The translations under genes were made by a program, and so were the position numbers. A stretch of 16,853 nt of DNA from Selenomonadaceae bacterium (GTDB lineage: Bacteria > Bacillota > Negativicutes > Selenomonadales > Selenomonadaceae). The notes beneath the pieces are model-generated. The model was given only the letters and a program-made list of their open reading frames with translations. It was not told the DNA's origin and searched no databases. Every line of letters begins with the position of its first letter. The stretch's first letter is position 1. This document shows, piece after piece, positions 6,560-14,339 of the stretch. Where the stretch lies: assembly GCA_017390245.1 (NCBI GenBank), contig JAFPCE010000081.1:1-16853 (forward strand), read 5' to 3'.

Positions 6560-7921
6560 ATGGCTAAAGACGTGACTAAAGATATGACGCAGGGAAGCCC
6601 AGCAAAGCTGATTTTGTTTTTTACACTGCCATTGATTGCAGGTAATATTTTTCAGCAGCTTTACGGCTTTATTGATACTTTGCTGGTAGGCAGATTCTTG
6701 GGAGTAGAGGCCCTGGCAGCTGTAGGCTGTACAGGCTGTCTCATGTTTTTGATGGTTGGCTTTGTCATTGGTTTATCAGCCGGTCTTACCATTATTACCG
6801 GCCAGCGGTTTGGAGCCAAGGACTATGAAGGCGTACACCGCAGTGCTGCAGCCTGTCTGGTGATAGCTCTCGTTGTAGGCGTGGTTATGGCCATTTTAGG
6901 CGTGCTGTTTTCCCGTCAGCTTTTAATATTGATGCAGACTCCGCCGGAAATATTAGATGGAGCAGTGGCATTTATCACTATTATCTCTGGCGGTATCCCT
7001 ATTAGTACTGTGTTTATGCTGGAGGGCAATCTGGTAAGGGCCCTGGGAGATAGCAAGCATCCTACTATTATTCTGACTACAGCGCTGATTATCAACATTA
7101 TCTTAGAGCCGCTTTTTCTTTTGATTTTCCAGTGGGGGATACCGGGAGCTGCCTGGGCGATTCTGGTGGCGCAGGGGATTGGTGCAATTATCTGTATTGC
7201 CTATATCTGGCTGAAGGTGCCTGTACTGAAGGTACGGCGGCAGGATTTTTATTTAGACTGGAAATTTTTAAAGCAGCATATTATGGTGGCACTGCCTATG
7301 GCTTTTCAGACGTCTATTATTGCCATTGGTGCAGTTATCCTGCAGGTGGCTTTAAACGGCCTGGGGCCTGTGGCAGTAGCTTCTTATGCGGCAGCCCAGA
7401 AGGTGGAAACCATTGCTCTGATGCCTATGATGTCCTTTGGCATTGCCATGGCTGCTTATACTGCCCAGAATTACGGTGCTGGCAAAATTGAGCGTATCAG
7501 CCAGGGGGTGAAGCAGTGTATCTATATGTCAGGCAGTTTCAGTATTCTGATAGGCATATTCAATGTGCTGCTGGGCTCTAAGCTGATGTATTTATTTGTA
7601 GGAGACGGCCAGCAACAGGTTATTGAATACGGCCAGATATATCTCAGCGTAACAGGATGCTGCTACTGGGTGCTGGCGCTGCTGTTTATATACAGAAATA
7701 CCCTGCAGGGTCTGGGCAAGAGCTTTGTACCAACGCTGGCAGGGGTTATGGAGCTGATTATGCGTGCTGTGGTGGCTATCTGGTTTGTGGCTGGCTTTGG
7801 GTTTTTAGGTGCCAGCTGGGCAAGCCCTGCCGCCTGGATAGGCTCCTGTGTACCGCTGACAATAGCTTACTATTACACCATGAGGAAAATGCACAAGGCT
7901 GCATGTAAAAATATACAGTAA
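6560..7921 (+). CDS. MATE family multidrug/toxin efflux transporter
   Basis: This is a 453-residue integral membrane protein of the multidrug and toxic compound extrusion family, which exports cationic drugs or metabolites using a sodium or proton gradient. It has about 12 hydrophobic segments in two homologous halves. The first half starts with the family pattern LPLIAGNIFQQLYGFIDTLLVGRFLG...ALAAVG. The second half starts near LPMAFQTSIIAIGAVILQ and contains the SYAAAQKVE segment. Overall it resembles the DinF/MepA-like branch common in Firmicutes. I chose the ATG at 6560 because AGGAAGGAG lies just upstream; an in-frame TTG at 6530 would add ten unlikely residues. No adjacent MarR- or TetR-type regulator is present, so the exported substrate is unknown. 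Confidence 0.93.
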   Translation: MAKDVTKDMTQGSPAKLILFFTLPLIAGNIFQQLYGFIDTLLVGRFLGVEALAAVGCTGCLMFLMVGFVIGLSAGLTIITGQRFGAKDYEGVHRSAAACLVIALVVGVVMAILGVLFSRQLLILMQTPPEILDGAVAFITIISGGIPISTVFMLEGNLVRALGDSKHPTIILTTALIINIILEPLFLLIFQWGIPGAAWAILVAQGIGAIICIAYIWLKVPVLKVRRQDFYLDWKFLKQHIMVALPMAFQTSIIAIGAVILQVALNGLGPVAVASYAAAQKVETIALMPMMSFGIAMAAYTAQNYGAGKIERISQGVKQCIYMSGSFSILIGIFNVLLGSKLMYLFVGDGQQQVIEYGQIYLSVTGCCYWVLALLFIYRNTLQGLGKSFVPTLAGVMELIMRAVVAIWFVAGFGFLGASWASPAAWIGSCVPLTIAYYYTMRKMHKAACKNIQ

Positions 7922-7946
7922 TCTTGCATAATATTTAGTATTTACA

Positions 7947-7975
7947 TTGACAGAGATGTAGGTGTTAAATATAAT
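7947..7975 (+). promoter_or_regulatory. Perfect-consensus sigma-A promoter for the ABC transporter genes
   Basis: TTGACA (7947-7952) and TATAAT (7970-7975) match consensus exactly with the optimal 17-base spacer. They lie about 40 bases before the permease start. A small palindrome AAATAT-A-ATATTT at 7967-7979 overlaps the -10 box and might be an operator. Confidence 0.88.
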
Positions 7976-8016
7976 ATTTCTGTTATAAACTTTTATGATA
8001 GGTAGGGTGTCGAGCT

Positions 8017-8673
8017 ATGGATTTAAATATTGATTTAATGATAAATTCCATACCTTTGCTGATAGTAGGTGCTGGTATTACTATACAGATTACTGCTATT
8101 TCCGTGGCAATAGGTCTGGTTATCGGTATGTTTGTAGGTGTGGCCAGGGTTTCTAATATCAGACCACTGCGGTGGCTGGCTGCTGTTTATGTAGACTTTC
8201 TTCGCGGTACACCGCTTCTGGTACAGATCTTTTTGATTTATTTCGCATTGCCTGTGCTTCTGGGCAACAGAGTAGATCCTTTTATTGCGGCAATTACTGC
8301 CTGCGGTATTAACAGTGGTGCGTATATTGCAGAGATTTTCCGCGCTGGTATCCAGGCTATTGATGATGGACAGATGGAAGCTGGCCGTTCTCTGGGCATG
8401 ACCTGGTGGCAGACTATGTGGTATATCATTATTCCGCAGGCCTTCAGAAATATAGTACCACCTCTCGGCAATGAATTTATTGCTTTGCTGAAGGATTCTT
8501 CCCTGGTTTCTGTTATTGGTTTTGAGGAGCTGACCCGCAGAGGCCAGCTGATTATAGCCCGCACCTATGGTTCTCTGGAAATCTGGATCTGCGTTGCTAT
8601 TATTTACTTGATAATGACCTTAACTATTTCAAGGTTTGTTGCATTCTTGGAGAAAAGGCTGGGTACAAAATGA
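8017..8673 (+). CDS. Polar amino-acid ABC transporter permease (HisM/GlnP type)
   Basis: This 218-residue inner-membrane permease has about five membrane segments. It belongs to the His/Glu/Gln/Arg/opine family. The family features are LRGTPLLVQIFLIYFALP at about 62-79 and the cytoplasmic EAA loop from E121 (EAGRSLGMTWWQTM...IIPQAFRNIVPPLGN), which docks with the ATPase. It begins directly with the transmembrane domain and carries no fused substrate-binding domain. Its stop overlaps the ATPase start by four bases (ATGA), so the pair is translationally coupled. The ribosome binding site is modest (AGGTAGGG about 12 bases upstream). The transported amino acid, probably glutamine, another polar amino acid or cystine, cannot be fixed from sequence. 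Confidence 0.92.
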   Translation: MDLNIDLMINSIPLLIVGAGITIQITAISVAIGLVIGMFVGVARVSNIRPLRWLAAVYVDFLRGTPLLVQIFLIYFALPVLLGNRVDPFIAAITACGINSGAYIAEIFRAGIQAIDDGQMEAGRSLGMTWWQTMWYIIIPQAFRNIVPPLGNEFIALLKDSSLVSVIGFEELTRRGQLIIARTYGSLEIWICVAIIYLIMTLTISRFVAFLEKRLGTK

Positions 8674-9392
8674 TTGATATAAAGAATTTACATAAGTCCT
8701 TTGATGGACATGATGTTTTAAAGGGCATCGATTTACATATTAATCCCCAGGAGGTTGTGGTTATTATCGGACCATCTGGTTCCGGCAAGAGTACTCTTTT
8801 GCGCTGCATGAACCTTTTGGAGGAGCCTACTGAGGGAACTATTGTGGTACATGGTCAGGAAATCACCCACCATGCTAACGATATTAACAAGGTCCGTGAG
8901 GAGATTGGCATGGTATTCCAGCATTTTAATCTGTTTCCTCACATGACTGTATTGCAGAATATCATGCTGGCGCCTATGAAGGTTCGCAAAAGGGCTAAGG
9001 AAGATATTGAAACCTTTGCCAGAGAACTTCTTGAATCTGTTGGCCTGGCAGACAAGGCCGATGCCTATCCGCCACAGCTTTCCGGCGGCCAGCAGCAGCG
9101 TGTGGCTATTGCCCGTTCCCTGGCTATGCAGCCAAAGGTTATGCTGTTTGATGAGCCTACTTCTGCTCTGGACCCAGAGATGGTAAAGGGCGTTTTAAAC
9201 GTTATGAAGTACCTGGCTAAGGAAGGCATGACTATGGTAGTAGTAACTCACGAAATGGGCTTTGCCCGTGAGGTAGGGGACAGAGTGCTGTTTGTATCTG
9301 ATGGTGTCATCTTAGAGCAGGGCACTCCTGAAGAAGTTTTTGAGCATCCAAAAGAGGAGCGCACTAAGGCATTTTTATCTGAGGTGCTTTAA
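8670..9392 (+). CDS. Polar amino-acid ABC transporter ATP-binding protein (GlnQ type)
   Basis: This 240-residue cytoplasmic ATPase powers the adjacent permease. Every catalytic element is present. Walker A is GPSGSGKST (34-42, K40), the Q-loop is Q84 (VFQHFNLFPH), and the signature is LSGGQQQR (137-144). Walker B is VMLFDEPTSALDP (D161, E162) and the H-loop is H194 (VVTHEMGFA). Length and sequence are typical of the GlnQ/HisP/ArtP group. The ATG overlaps the permease stop by four bases. No substrate-binding protein lies on either side: the next gene is a cold-shock protein and the preceding one a MATE pump. The operon therefore relies on a binding protein encoded elsewhere. Confidence 0.95.
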   Translation: MIDIKNLHKSFDGHDVLKGIDLHINPQEVVVIIGPSGSGKSTLLRCMNLLEEPTEGTIVVHGQEITHHANDINKVREEIGMVFQHFNLFPHMTVLQNIMLAPMKVRKRAKEDIETFARELLESVGLADKADAYPPQLSGGQQQRVAIARSLAMQPKVMLFDEPTSALDPEMVKGVLNVMKYLAKEGMTMVVVTHEMGFAREVGDRVLFVSDGVILEQGTPEEVFEHPKEERTKAFLSEVL

Positions 9393-9481
9393 AAGTTTCG
9401 TTTTTTGCAAGCGAAAAGATGTCGTTTATTGACTGCAGCATAATTTTTTTAAGAACCACTACAAAATAATACAAAAGAAAT

Positions 9482-9510
9482 TTGACTTTTTCTACTGTTG
9501 ATACTATACT
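9482..9510 (+). promoter_or_regulatory. Sigma-A promoter for the cold-shock gene
   Basis: TTGACT (9482-9487) and TATACT (9505-9510) are separated by 17 bases. The expected start near 9517 gives a leader of about 38 bases, much shorter than the long cold-box leader of E. coli cspA. A dyad ACTTGT/ACAAGT (9508-9513, 9522-9527) straddles the transcription start. Confidence 0.8.
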
Positions 9511-9554
9511 TGTTTCCGTAGACAAGTTACTCGCATCGTAGGGAGGACAATAGC

Positions 9555-9752
9555 ATGTTAGGTAAGGTTAAGTGGTTCAGCACTGAAAAGGGCTATGGCT
9601 TCATTGAGAGAGAAGATGGCAGCGATGTATTCGTTCATTTCTCAGCAATTCAGGATGACGGCTTTAAAACCTTGAACGAAGGTCAGGCTGTAGAGTTTGA
9701 AATTGTGGACGGTGCTCGTGGTCCGCAGGCTGCTAATGTTGTGAAGCAGTAA
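9555..9752 (+). CDS. Cold-shock family RNA-binding protein
   Basis: This 65-residue protein is a single cold-shock (OB-fold) domain and acts as an RNA chaperone. Both RNA-binding motifs are intact: RNP1 as KGYGFI (12-17) and RNP2 as VFVHF (25-29). W7 and F8 belong to the conserved KWF binding surface. The length is exactly that of bacterial CspA/CspB proteins. GGGAGG (9541-9546) sits eight bases before the ATG. It is a single-gene transcription unit with its own promoter and a strong terminator. A genome usually holds several paralogues, so I cannot say which csp this is, or whether it is cold-induced or constitutive. Confidence 0.97.
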   Translation: MLGKVKWFSTEKGYGFIEREDGSDVFVHFSAIQDDGFKTLNEGQAVEFEIVDGARGPQAANVVKQ

Positions 9753-9765
9753 TTTTGTTTTGAGA

Positions 9766-9796
9766 AATAATCCAGTTCCTGCTGGATTATTTTTTT
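9766..9796 (+). terminator. Rho-independent terminator of the cold-shock gene
   Basis: A perfect ten-base stem (AATAATCCAG at 9766-9775 with CTGGATTATT at 9782-9791) has a six-base loop and an uninterrupted T run to 9796. It begins 14 bases after the stop codon. Confidence 0.93.
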
Positions 9797-9897
9797 GCGG
9801 TTTTTTAGAGATATTATCAGCTAGTCTGGCTAAGATAGAAAAGCTGATTTTTCACAGCTTTACAATTTTTTAAAAAAATTTATCATTTTTGCAGGGA

Positions 9898-9925
9898 TTG
9901 TTACATTTATGGAGAATTATATAAA
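9898..9925 (+). promoter_or_regulatory. Likely promoter for the hibernation factor gene
   Basis: TTGTTA (9898-9903) and TATAAA (9920-9925) are 16 bases apart and lie 30 bases before the ATG. The match is moderate. Hibernation factors are often under stress sigma factors, but no such consensus is evident here. Confidence 0.5.
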
Positions 9926-9954
9926 CATAGGAAACATGAAAGGGGTTGTGTTAT

Positions 9955-10500
9955 ATGCCAGCATTCACTATTCGAGGAAAGAATGTCGAAATAACACCTG
10001 CACTGAAGGAGTATGTTGAGAAGAGAATCGGCAAGGTTACCCGTTACTTCAAAGAAGTAGGCGAGATATCTGCACTCCTGACAGTGTCAAAAGAACGTCA
10101 CATTGTGGAGGTTACAGTCCCTGTTCAAGGCGTTTTGCTTCGTGGTAAGGAAGAAAGCAAGGATATGTACGAGGCTATCGATTTGGTGGTTGAGAAGTTA
10201 GAGCGCCAGATTCACAAGCATAAGACTAAGATGCAGCGCCGTCTCCGGGATGATACTATTATGATGGACGCATTTGCAGCATCTTCTATTGCCAAGGTTG
10301 AAGACGATGTGGATGATTTCCCAGTTGTTAAGAGAAAGAAATTCGTGGTTAAGCCTATGGACGTGCAAGAAGCTATTATGCAGATGAACCTGCTGAACCA
10401 TAATTTCTTTGTATACCGTGATGGTGACACAGAAGAGGTTTGTGTAGTTTACCGCCGTGATGATGGCAAGTATGGTTTAATTCAGTCTGATAACAAATAA
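9955..10500 (+). CDS. hpf: Ribosome hibernation-promoting factor, long form
   Basis: This 181-residue protein binds the small ribosomal subunit and, through its C-terminal domain, pairs two ribosomes into inactive 100S dimers during slow growth. The N-terminal S30AE/YfiA domain spans about 1-100 (MPAFTIRGKNVEITPALKEY onward). It is joined by a variable linker (about 100-122) to the dimerising C-terminal domain (about 123-178, VVKRKKFVVKPMDVQEAIMQMNLLNHNFFVYRD). This two-domain form is typical of Firmicutes and differs from the short gammaproteobacterial HPF. I chose the ATG at 9955, preceded by AAAGGGG, over an upstream in-frame TTG. It sits just before secA, an order widely conserved in Firmicutes, but a strong terminator separates the two. 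Confidence 0.96.
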   Translation: MPAFTIRGKNVEITPALKEYVEKRIGKVTRYFKEVGEISALLTVSKERHIVEVTVPVQGVLLRGKEESKDMYEAIDLVVEKLERQIHKHKTKMQRRLRDDTIMMDAFAASSIAKVEDDVDDFPVVKRKKFVVKPMDVQEAIMQMNLLNHNFFVYRDGDTEEVCVVYRRDDGKYGLIQSDNK

Positions 10501-10530
10501 ATTACAGTTTCCTGGCAGATTTGAATTTCA

Positions 10531-10557
10531 GGGAGTGTCTCCGGACACTCCCTTTTT
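10531..10557 (+). terminator. Rho-independent terminator after hpf
   Basis: A perfect nine-base GC-rich stem, GGGAGTGTC (10531-10539) with GACACTCCC (10544-10552), has a four-base TCCG loop and five T. It lies 30 bases after the hpf stop and isolates hpf from secA. Confidence 0.95.
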
Positions 10558-10572
10558 AATATGCAAGTAATT

Positions 10573-10602
10573 TTGACTTCTAATTAATAGTTTGGTAAAC
10601 TA
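10573..10602 (+). promoter_or_regulatory. Promoter for the secA operon with an overlapping dyad
   Basis: TTGACT (10573-10578) and TAAACT (10596-10601) are 17 bases apart, 50 bases before the secA start. A six-base dyad TAGTTT-GGT-AAACTA (10588-10602) covers the -10 box and is a plausible operator; no regulator for it is known from this window. Confidence 0.6.
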
Positions 10603-10651
10603 AATAGTATCTATGTTTTTATGCACAATTTTATTATGGGAGTGAAAAGCC

Positions 10652-13198
10652 TTGTTAGGTATTTTTAAGCGTTTTTTAGGCGATAATAATGATAAAGAAT
10701 TAAAGCGCATGGGAAAAATCGTAGAGAAGATTAATTCCTATGAGGAGGAGCTGCACAACTTAAGCGATGCTACTTTAGCTGGCTATACAGAGAAGTTCAA
10801 GGACCGTTTAGCTGACGGTGAAACTCTGGATGATATTCTGCCAGAGGCCTTTGCTGTGGTCAGAGAAGCATCCTCCCGTGTACTGGGCATGCGCCACTTT
10901 GATGTACAGCTTATTGGTGGTATCTGCCTCCATGAGGGCAAGATCGCTGAGATGCGTACTGGTGAAGGTAAAACCCTGGTAGCAACTCTGCCAACCTATC
11001 TGAATGCACTGACTGGCAAGGGCGTGCACATGGTAACAGTTAATGACTATCTGGCAAAGCGCGATAGCATTGAAATGGGCCGTCTGTACAATTTCCTGGG
11101 CTTAACCGTTGGTCTTATCAGACATGATATGGATTTCCCTGAGCGTAAATTTGCTTATAACTGTGATGTTACTTTTGGTACTAACAACGAGTACGGCTTT
11201 GATTACCTCCGTGACAACATGGTAGTTGACCTGAACCAGATGGTGCAGCGTGAGCTGAACTTTGCCATCGTGGATGAGGTGGATAGTATCCTCATAGATG
11301 AGGCCAGAACTCCATTGATTATTTCCGGTCCTGGCTCCAAGTCTACTGATACTTATGTACACATGGCTAAGGCTGTAGAGCAGCTGAAGGAAGGGGAGGA
11401 CTACACTGTTGATGAGAAGCAGAAGACTGTAACCCCTGCTGACAGCGCTGTACCAAAGGTAGAGAAGATTTTAGGCATCAAGAACCTTTATGATGCTGAG
11501 AATATTGAGATGTCCCATTGCTTCATGGCTGCTCTCAGAGCAAAGTCCCTGATGAAGCGTGACAGAGATTATGTAATTAAAAATGGCGAAGTAGTTATCG
11601 TTGATGAGTTTACTGGCCGTCTCATGGAAGGCCGCCGTTACTCTGATGGCCTCCATCAGGCTATTGAGGCCAAGGAGGGGGTTGAGGTCCGCAGAGAGTC
11701 CCAGACTCTGGCATCCATTACCTTCCAGAACTATTTCCGCATGTACAACAAGCTGGGCGGCATGACTGGTACTGCCAAGACTGAGGAAGATGAGTTCCTG
11801 AAGATTTACAAGCTGCCAGTTGTAGTAGTTCCTACCAACAAGCCTGTTATCCGCATTGACCACCCAGATGTTATCTACAAGACCAAGCGTGCTAAGTACA
11901 AGGCTGTAGCTAACGATGTAGAGAGAATTTCTGCTACTGGCCAGCCTATTCTGATTGGTACTACCTCCATTGAGCAGTCTGAGGAGCTGAGCCGTATCTT
12001 AGATAAGAAGGGCATCCCTCATAACGTGCTGAATGCAAAGTTCCATGAGCAGGAAGCAGAAATCATTGCCGGCGCAGGCCAGGAGGGTTCTGTAACCATC
12101 GCTACCAACATGGCCGGCCGTGGTACTGATATTAAGCTGGGTGAAGGTGTTATGGAGCTTGGTGGTCTCTACATTGTAGGTACTGAGCGCCATGAATCCC
12201 GCCGTATTGATAACCAGCTCCGTGGACGTTCCGGCCGTCAGGGTGACCCAGGTGAATCCCGCTTCTATCTGTCTTTAGAGGATGATTTGCTGCGTCTCTT
12301 TGGCTCTGACAATATTGCCCACATTATGGACCGCTTAGGCATGGGCGAGGATGATCCTATTGAGCATAAGATGATTACCAAGTCCATTGAGAATGCCCAG
12401 AAGAAGGTGGAGGGCCGTAACTTCGATATGCGTAAGCATGTCCTGGAGTATGATGATGTTATGAATCAGCAGCGCAAGGTTATTTACTCCGAGCGCCGCA
12501 AGGTACTCTCTGGTGACAACCTCCGTGACCATATCATGAACATGATTGATGGCATTATTGAGGCTGAGATGAACCAGTATGCCAACGAGAAGCTTTATCC
12601 AGAGGAGTGGACACTGGATGGGCTCATTAAGGATGCAGAGTCCATTTATGCACCTAAGGACCGCATGACTGTTGAGTCCTTAGAGGAAATGAGCCGTGAT
12701 GAGATTCAGGAATTCCTCCACAATCTGGCTGATGAGGCCTACAAGCAGCGTGAGGAGCTCTTCGGTGAAGAGAATATGCGTGAGCTGGAGAAGATTATCA
12801 TGCTGCGGGTAGTTGATAACCGCTGGATGGAGCATCTGGACCGCATGGATATGCTTCGTGAGGGTATTGGCCTTCTGGCTTATGGCCAGCGCAACCCACT
12901 GGTTGAGTACAAGATTAAGAGCCATGATATGTTTGGCCAGATGATTGATACTATTCAGAGTGACATCGCATCCTTGATGTTCAGAGTAAACATTATTACC
13001 CAGGAACAGCAGGAGGCTATGGAGCGTGAATCTGAGCAGCGCTTGGCAGCAGCTAAGGCTACTCATGGTGATGACTCTGAGCCTGCAGAGGCACAGAAGA
13101 AAAAGCCAGTTAAAAATACTGAGAAAATTGGCCGCAATGATCCATGCCCATGTGGCAGTGGCAAAAAGTACAAGAATTGCTGCGGCAGAGATAAATAA
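10652..13198 (+). CDS. secA: Preprotein translocase ATPase SecA, TTG start
   Basis: SecA is the ATP-driven motor that pushes unfolded preproteins through SecYEG. This copy has 848 residues, the usual length for the housekeeping form. Visible parts are Walker A MRTGEGKT (101-108, K107), the DEVDSILIDEARTPLIISG Walker B region, the preprotein cross-linking domain, and the NBD2 motifs TNMAGRGTDIKL and GRSGRQGDPGES. After the helical scaffold, the C-terminal zinc tail (C832, C834, C843, C844) binds SecB or ribosomes and lipids in relatives. Translation starts at TTG: the conserved MLGIFKRFLGDNNDKELKR beginning is coded from this TTG, with GGAG nine bases upstream, and the next ATG would remove conserved residues. 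AAGGAG overlapping its stop serves prfB, 14 bases downstream. Confidence 0.98.
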   Translation: MLGIFKRFLGDNNDKELKRMGKIVEKINSYEEELHNLSDATLAGYTEKFKDRLADGETLDDILPEAFAVVREASSRVLGMRHFDVQLIGGICLHEGKIAEMRTGEGKTLVATLPTYLNALTGKGVHMVTVNDYLAKRDSIEMGRLYNFLGLTVGLIRHDMDFPERKFAYNCDVTFGTNNEYGFDYLRDNMVVDLNQMVQRELNFAIVDEVDSILIDEARTPLIISGPGSKSTDTYVHMAKAVEQLKEGEDYTVDEKQKTVTPADSAVPKVEKILGIKNLYDAENIEMSHCFMAALRAKSLMKRDRDYVIKNGEVVIVDEFTGRLMEGRRYSDGLHQAIEAKEGVEVRRESQTLASITFQNYFRMYNKLGGMTGTAKTEEDEFLKIYKLPVVVVPTNKPVIRIDHPDVIYKTKRAKYKAVANDVERISATGQPILIGTTSIEQSEELSRILDKKGIPHNVLNAKFHEQEAEIIAGAGQEGSVTIATNMAGRGTDIKLGEGVMELGGLYIVGTERHESRRIDNQLRGRSGRQGDPGESRFYLSLEDDLLRLFGSDNIAHIMDRLGMGEDDPIEHKMITKSIENAQKKVEGRNFDMRKHVLEYDDVMNQQRKVIYSERRKVLSGDNLRDHIMNMIDGIIEAEMNQYANEKLYPEEWTLDGLIKDAESIYAPKDRMTVESLEEMSRDEIQEFLHNLADEAYKQREELFGEENMRELEKIIMLRVVDNRWMEHLDRMDMLREGIGLLAYGQRNPLVEYKIKSHDMFGQMIDTIQSDIASLMFRVNIITQEQQEAMERESEQRLAAAKATHGDDSEPAEAQKKKPVKNTEKIGRNDPCPCGSGKKYKNCCGRDK

Positions 13199-13212
13199 GG
13201 AGATGTGAGAAG

Positions 13213-14319
13213 ATGCTGGAGGATTTAAAGCCAGAAATAACGGCTCTCCAGGGACGTTTAGCGGAGATGGAAAAGGCGCTGGATGTCACTAACAAAAAAG
13301 AAAAAATCGCTGAGCTTGAGTATAAAATGGGCGAGCCTACTTTTTGGGATGACGCTGAATTAGCTCAGAAGATTAACCAGGAATTAAATGATGTTAAAAT
13401 CAGTGTAGACAAGTATGAGGCACTTCTGGCCAAGTTTGACGACGTACAGGTTATGTGGGAAATTGGCATGGAGGAAAAGGACGAAAGCATGGAGGCCGAT
13501 GTGAAGGCTGACATGGAGGCTGTGGACCGTGCTTTGGAGGAATTGCAGCTGGAGGTTATGCTTTCTGGCCCATACGATGGCAACAATGCTATTCTGACAC
13601 TGCATGCCGGTGCCGGCGGCACTGAAGCCCAGGACTGGACCAGCATGCTGCTGAGAATGTATGGCCGCTATGCCGAGCGTCATGGCTTTACTGTAGAAAC
13701 TGCTGACCTTTTGCCAGGTGATGAGGCTGGTGTTAAGTCTGCAACCCTGATGATAAAGGGACACAATGCTTATGGCTTCCTGAAGTCTGAGAAGGGTGTA
13801 CACCGTTTAGTACGTATTTCACCATTTGACTCTGCAGCACGCCGTCATACCTCTTTCTGTGCCTGCGATATTATGCCAGAAATTGATGACGCTGTAGAAG
13901 TTGATATTAATATGGACGAGGTTCGCGTTGATACCTACCGTGCCAGTGGTGCTGGCGGCCAGCATATCAACAAGACCTCCTCTGCTGTGCGCATGACCCA
14001 TGAGCCAACTGGCGTTGTGGTTCAGTGCCAGAATCAGCGTTCCCAGCTGCAGAACAGAGAGCAGTGTCTGCGCATGCTGAGAGCAAAGCTCTTTGAGTTA
14101 GAGCAGGAAAAGAAGGAAAAGGAGCTGGCAGCTTTAGAGGGTGACCAGCAGAAAATCGAATGGGGCAGCCAGATTCGCTCTTACGTGTTCCATCCATATA
14201 ACATGGTTAAGGATCATCGTACCAATGCTGAAACTGGCAATACCCAGGCTGTTATGGATGGCGATATTGACATGTTCATTGAAGCCTTCCTGCATGCCAA
14301 GGCAAATCACCAGCTGTAA
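13213..14319 (+). CDS. prfB: Peptide chain release factor 2, without programmed frameshift
   Basis: RF2 ends translation at UAA and UGA by recognising the stop codon and triggering peptide release. This one has 368 residues. The stop-recognition SPF tripeptide is at 203-205 (VRISPFDSAARRHTSF) and the catalytic GGQ is at 248-250 (SGAGGQHINKTSSAVRMTH). The N-terminal helical domain is also typical. In many bacteria prfB carries an in-frame UGA near codon 26 that needs a +1 frameshift. Here the equivalent position (L23-D24, read as GCG CTG GAT) is continuous, so that autoregulatory switch is absent. AAGGAG (13197-13202) precedes the ATG by ten bases. The gene follows secA by 14 bases, the usual Firmicutes order, and is probably co-transcribed with it. 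Confidence 0.97.
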   Translation: MLEDLKPEITALQGRLAEMEKALDVTNKKEKIAELEYKMGEPTFWDDAELAQKINQELNDVKISVDKYEALLAKFDDVQVMWEIGMEEKDESMEADVKADMEAVDRALEELQLEVMLSGPYDGNNAILTLHAGAGGTEAQDWTSMLLRMYGRYAERHGFTVETADLLPGDEAGVKSATLMIKGHNAYGFLKSEKGVHRLVRISPFDSAARRHTSFCACDIMPEIDDAVEVDINMDEVRVDTYRASGAGGQHINKTSSAVRMTHEPTGVVVQCQNQRSQLQNREQCLRMLRAKLFELEQEKKEKELAALEGDQQKIEWGSQIRSYVFHPYNMVKDHRTNAETGNTQAVMDGDIDMFIEAFLHAKANHQL

Positions 14320-14339
14320 GCTGGCGGGAGGTTCCTGTT

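Noticed and set aside
9395..9417. Hairpin after the ABC ATPase gene as a terminator
   Set aside because: TTTCG/CGAAA with a wobble extension can fold, but no T run follows it; the T run at 9443-9450 has no strong stem before it. I see no convincing terminator here.
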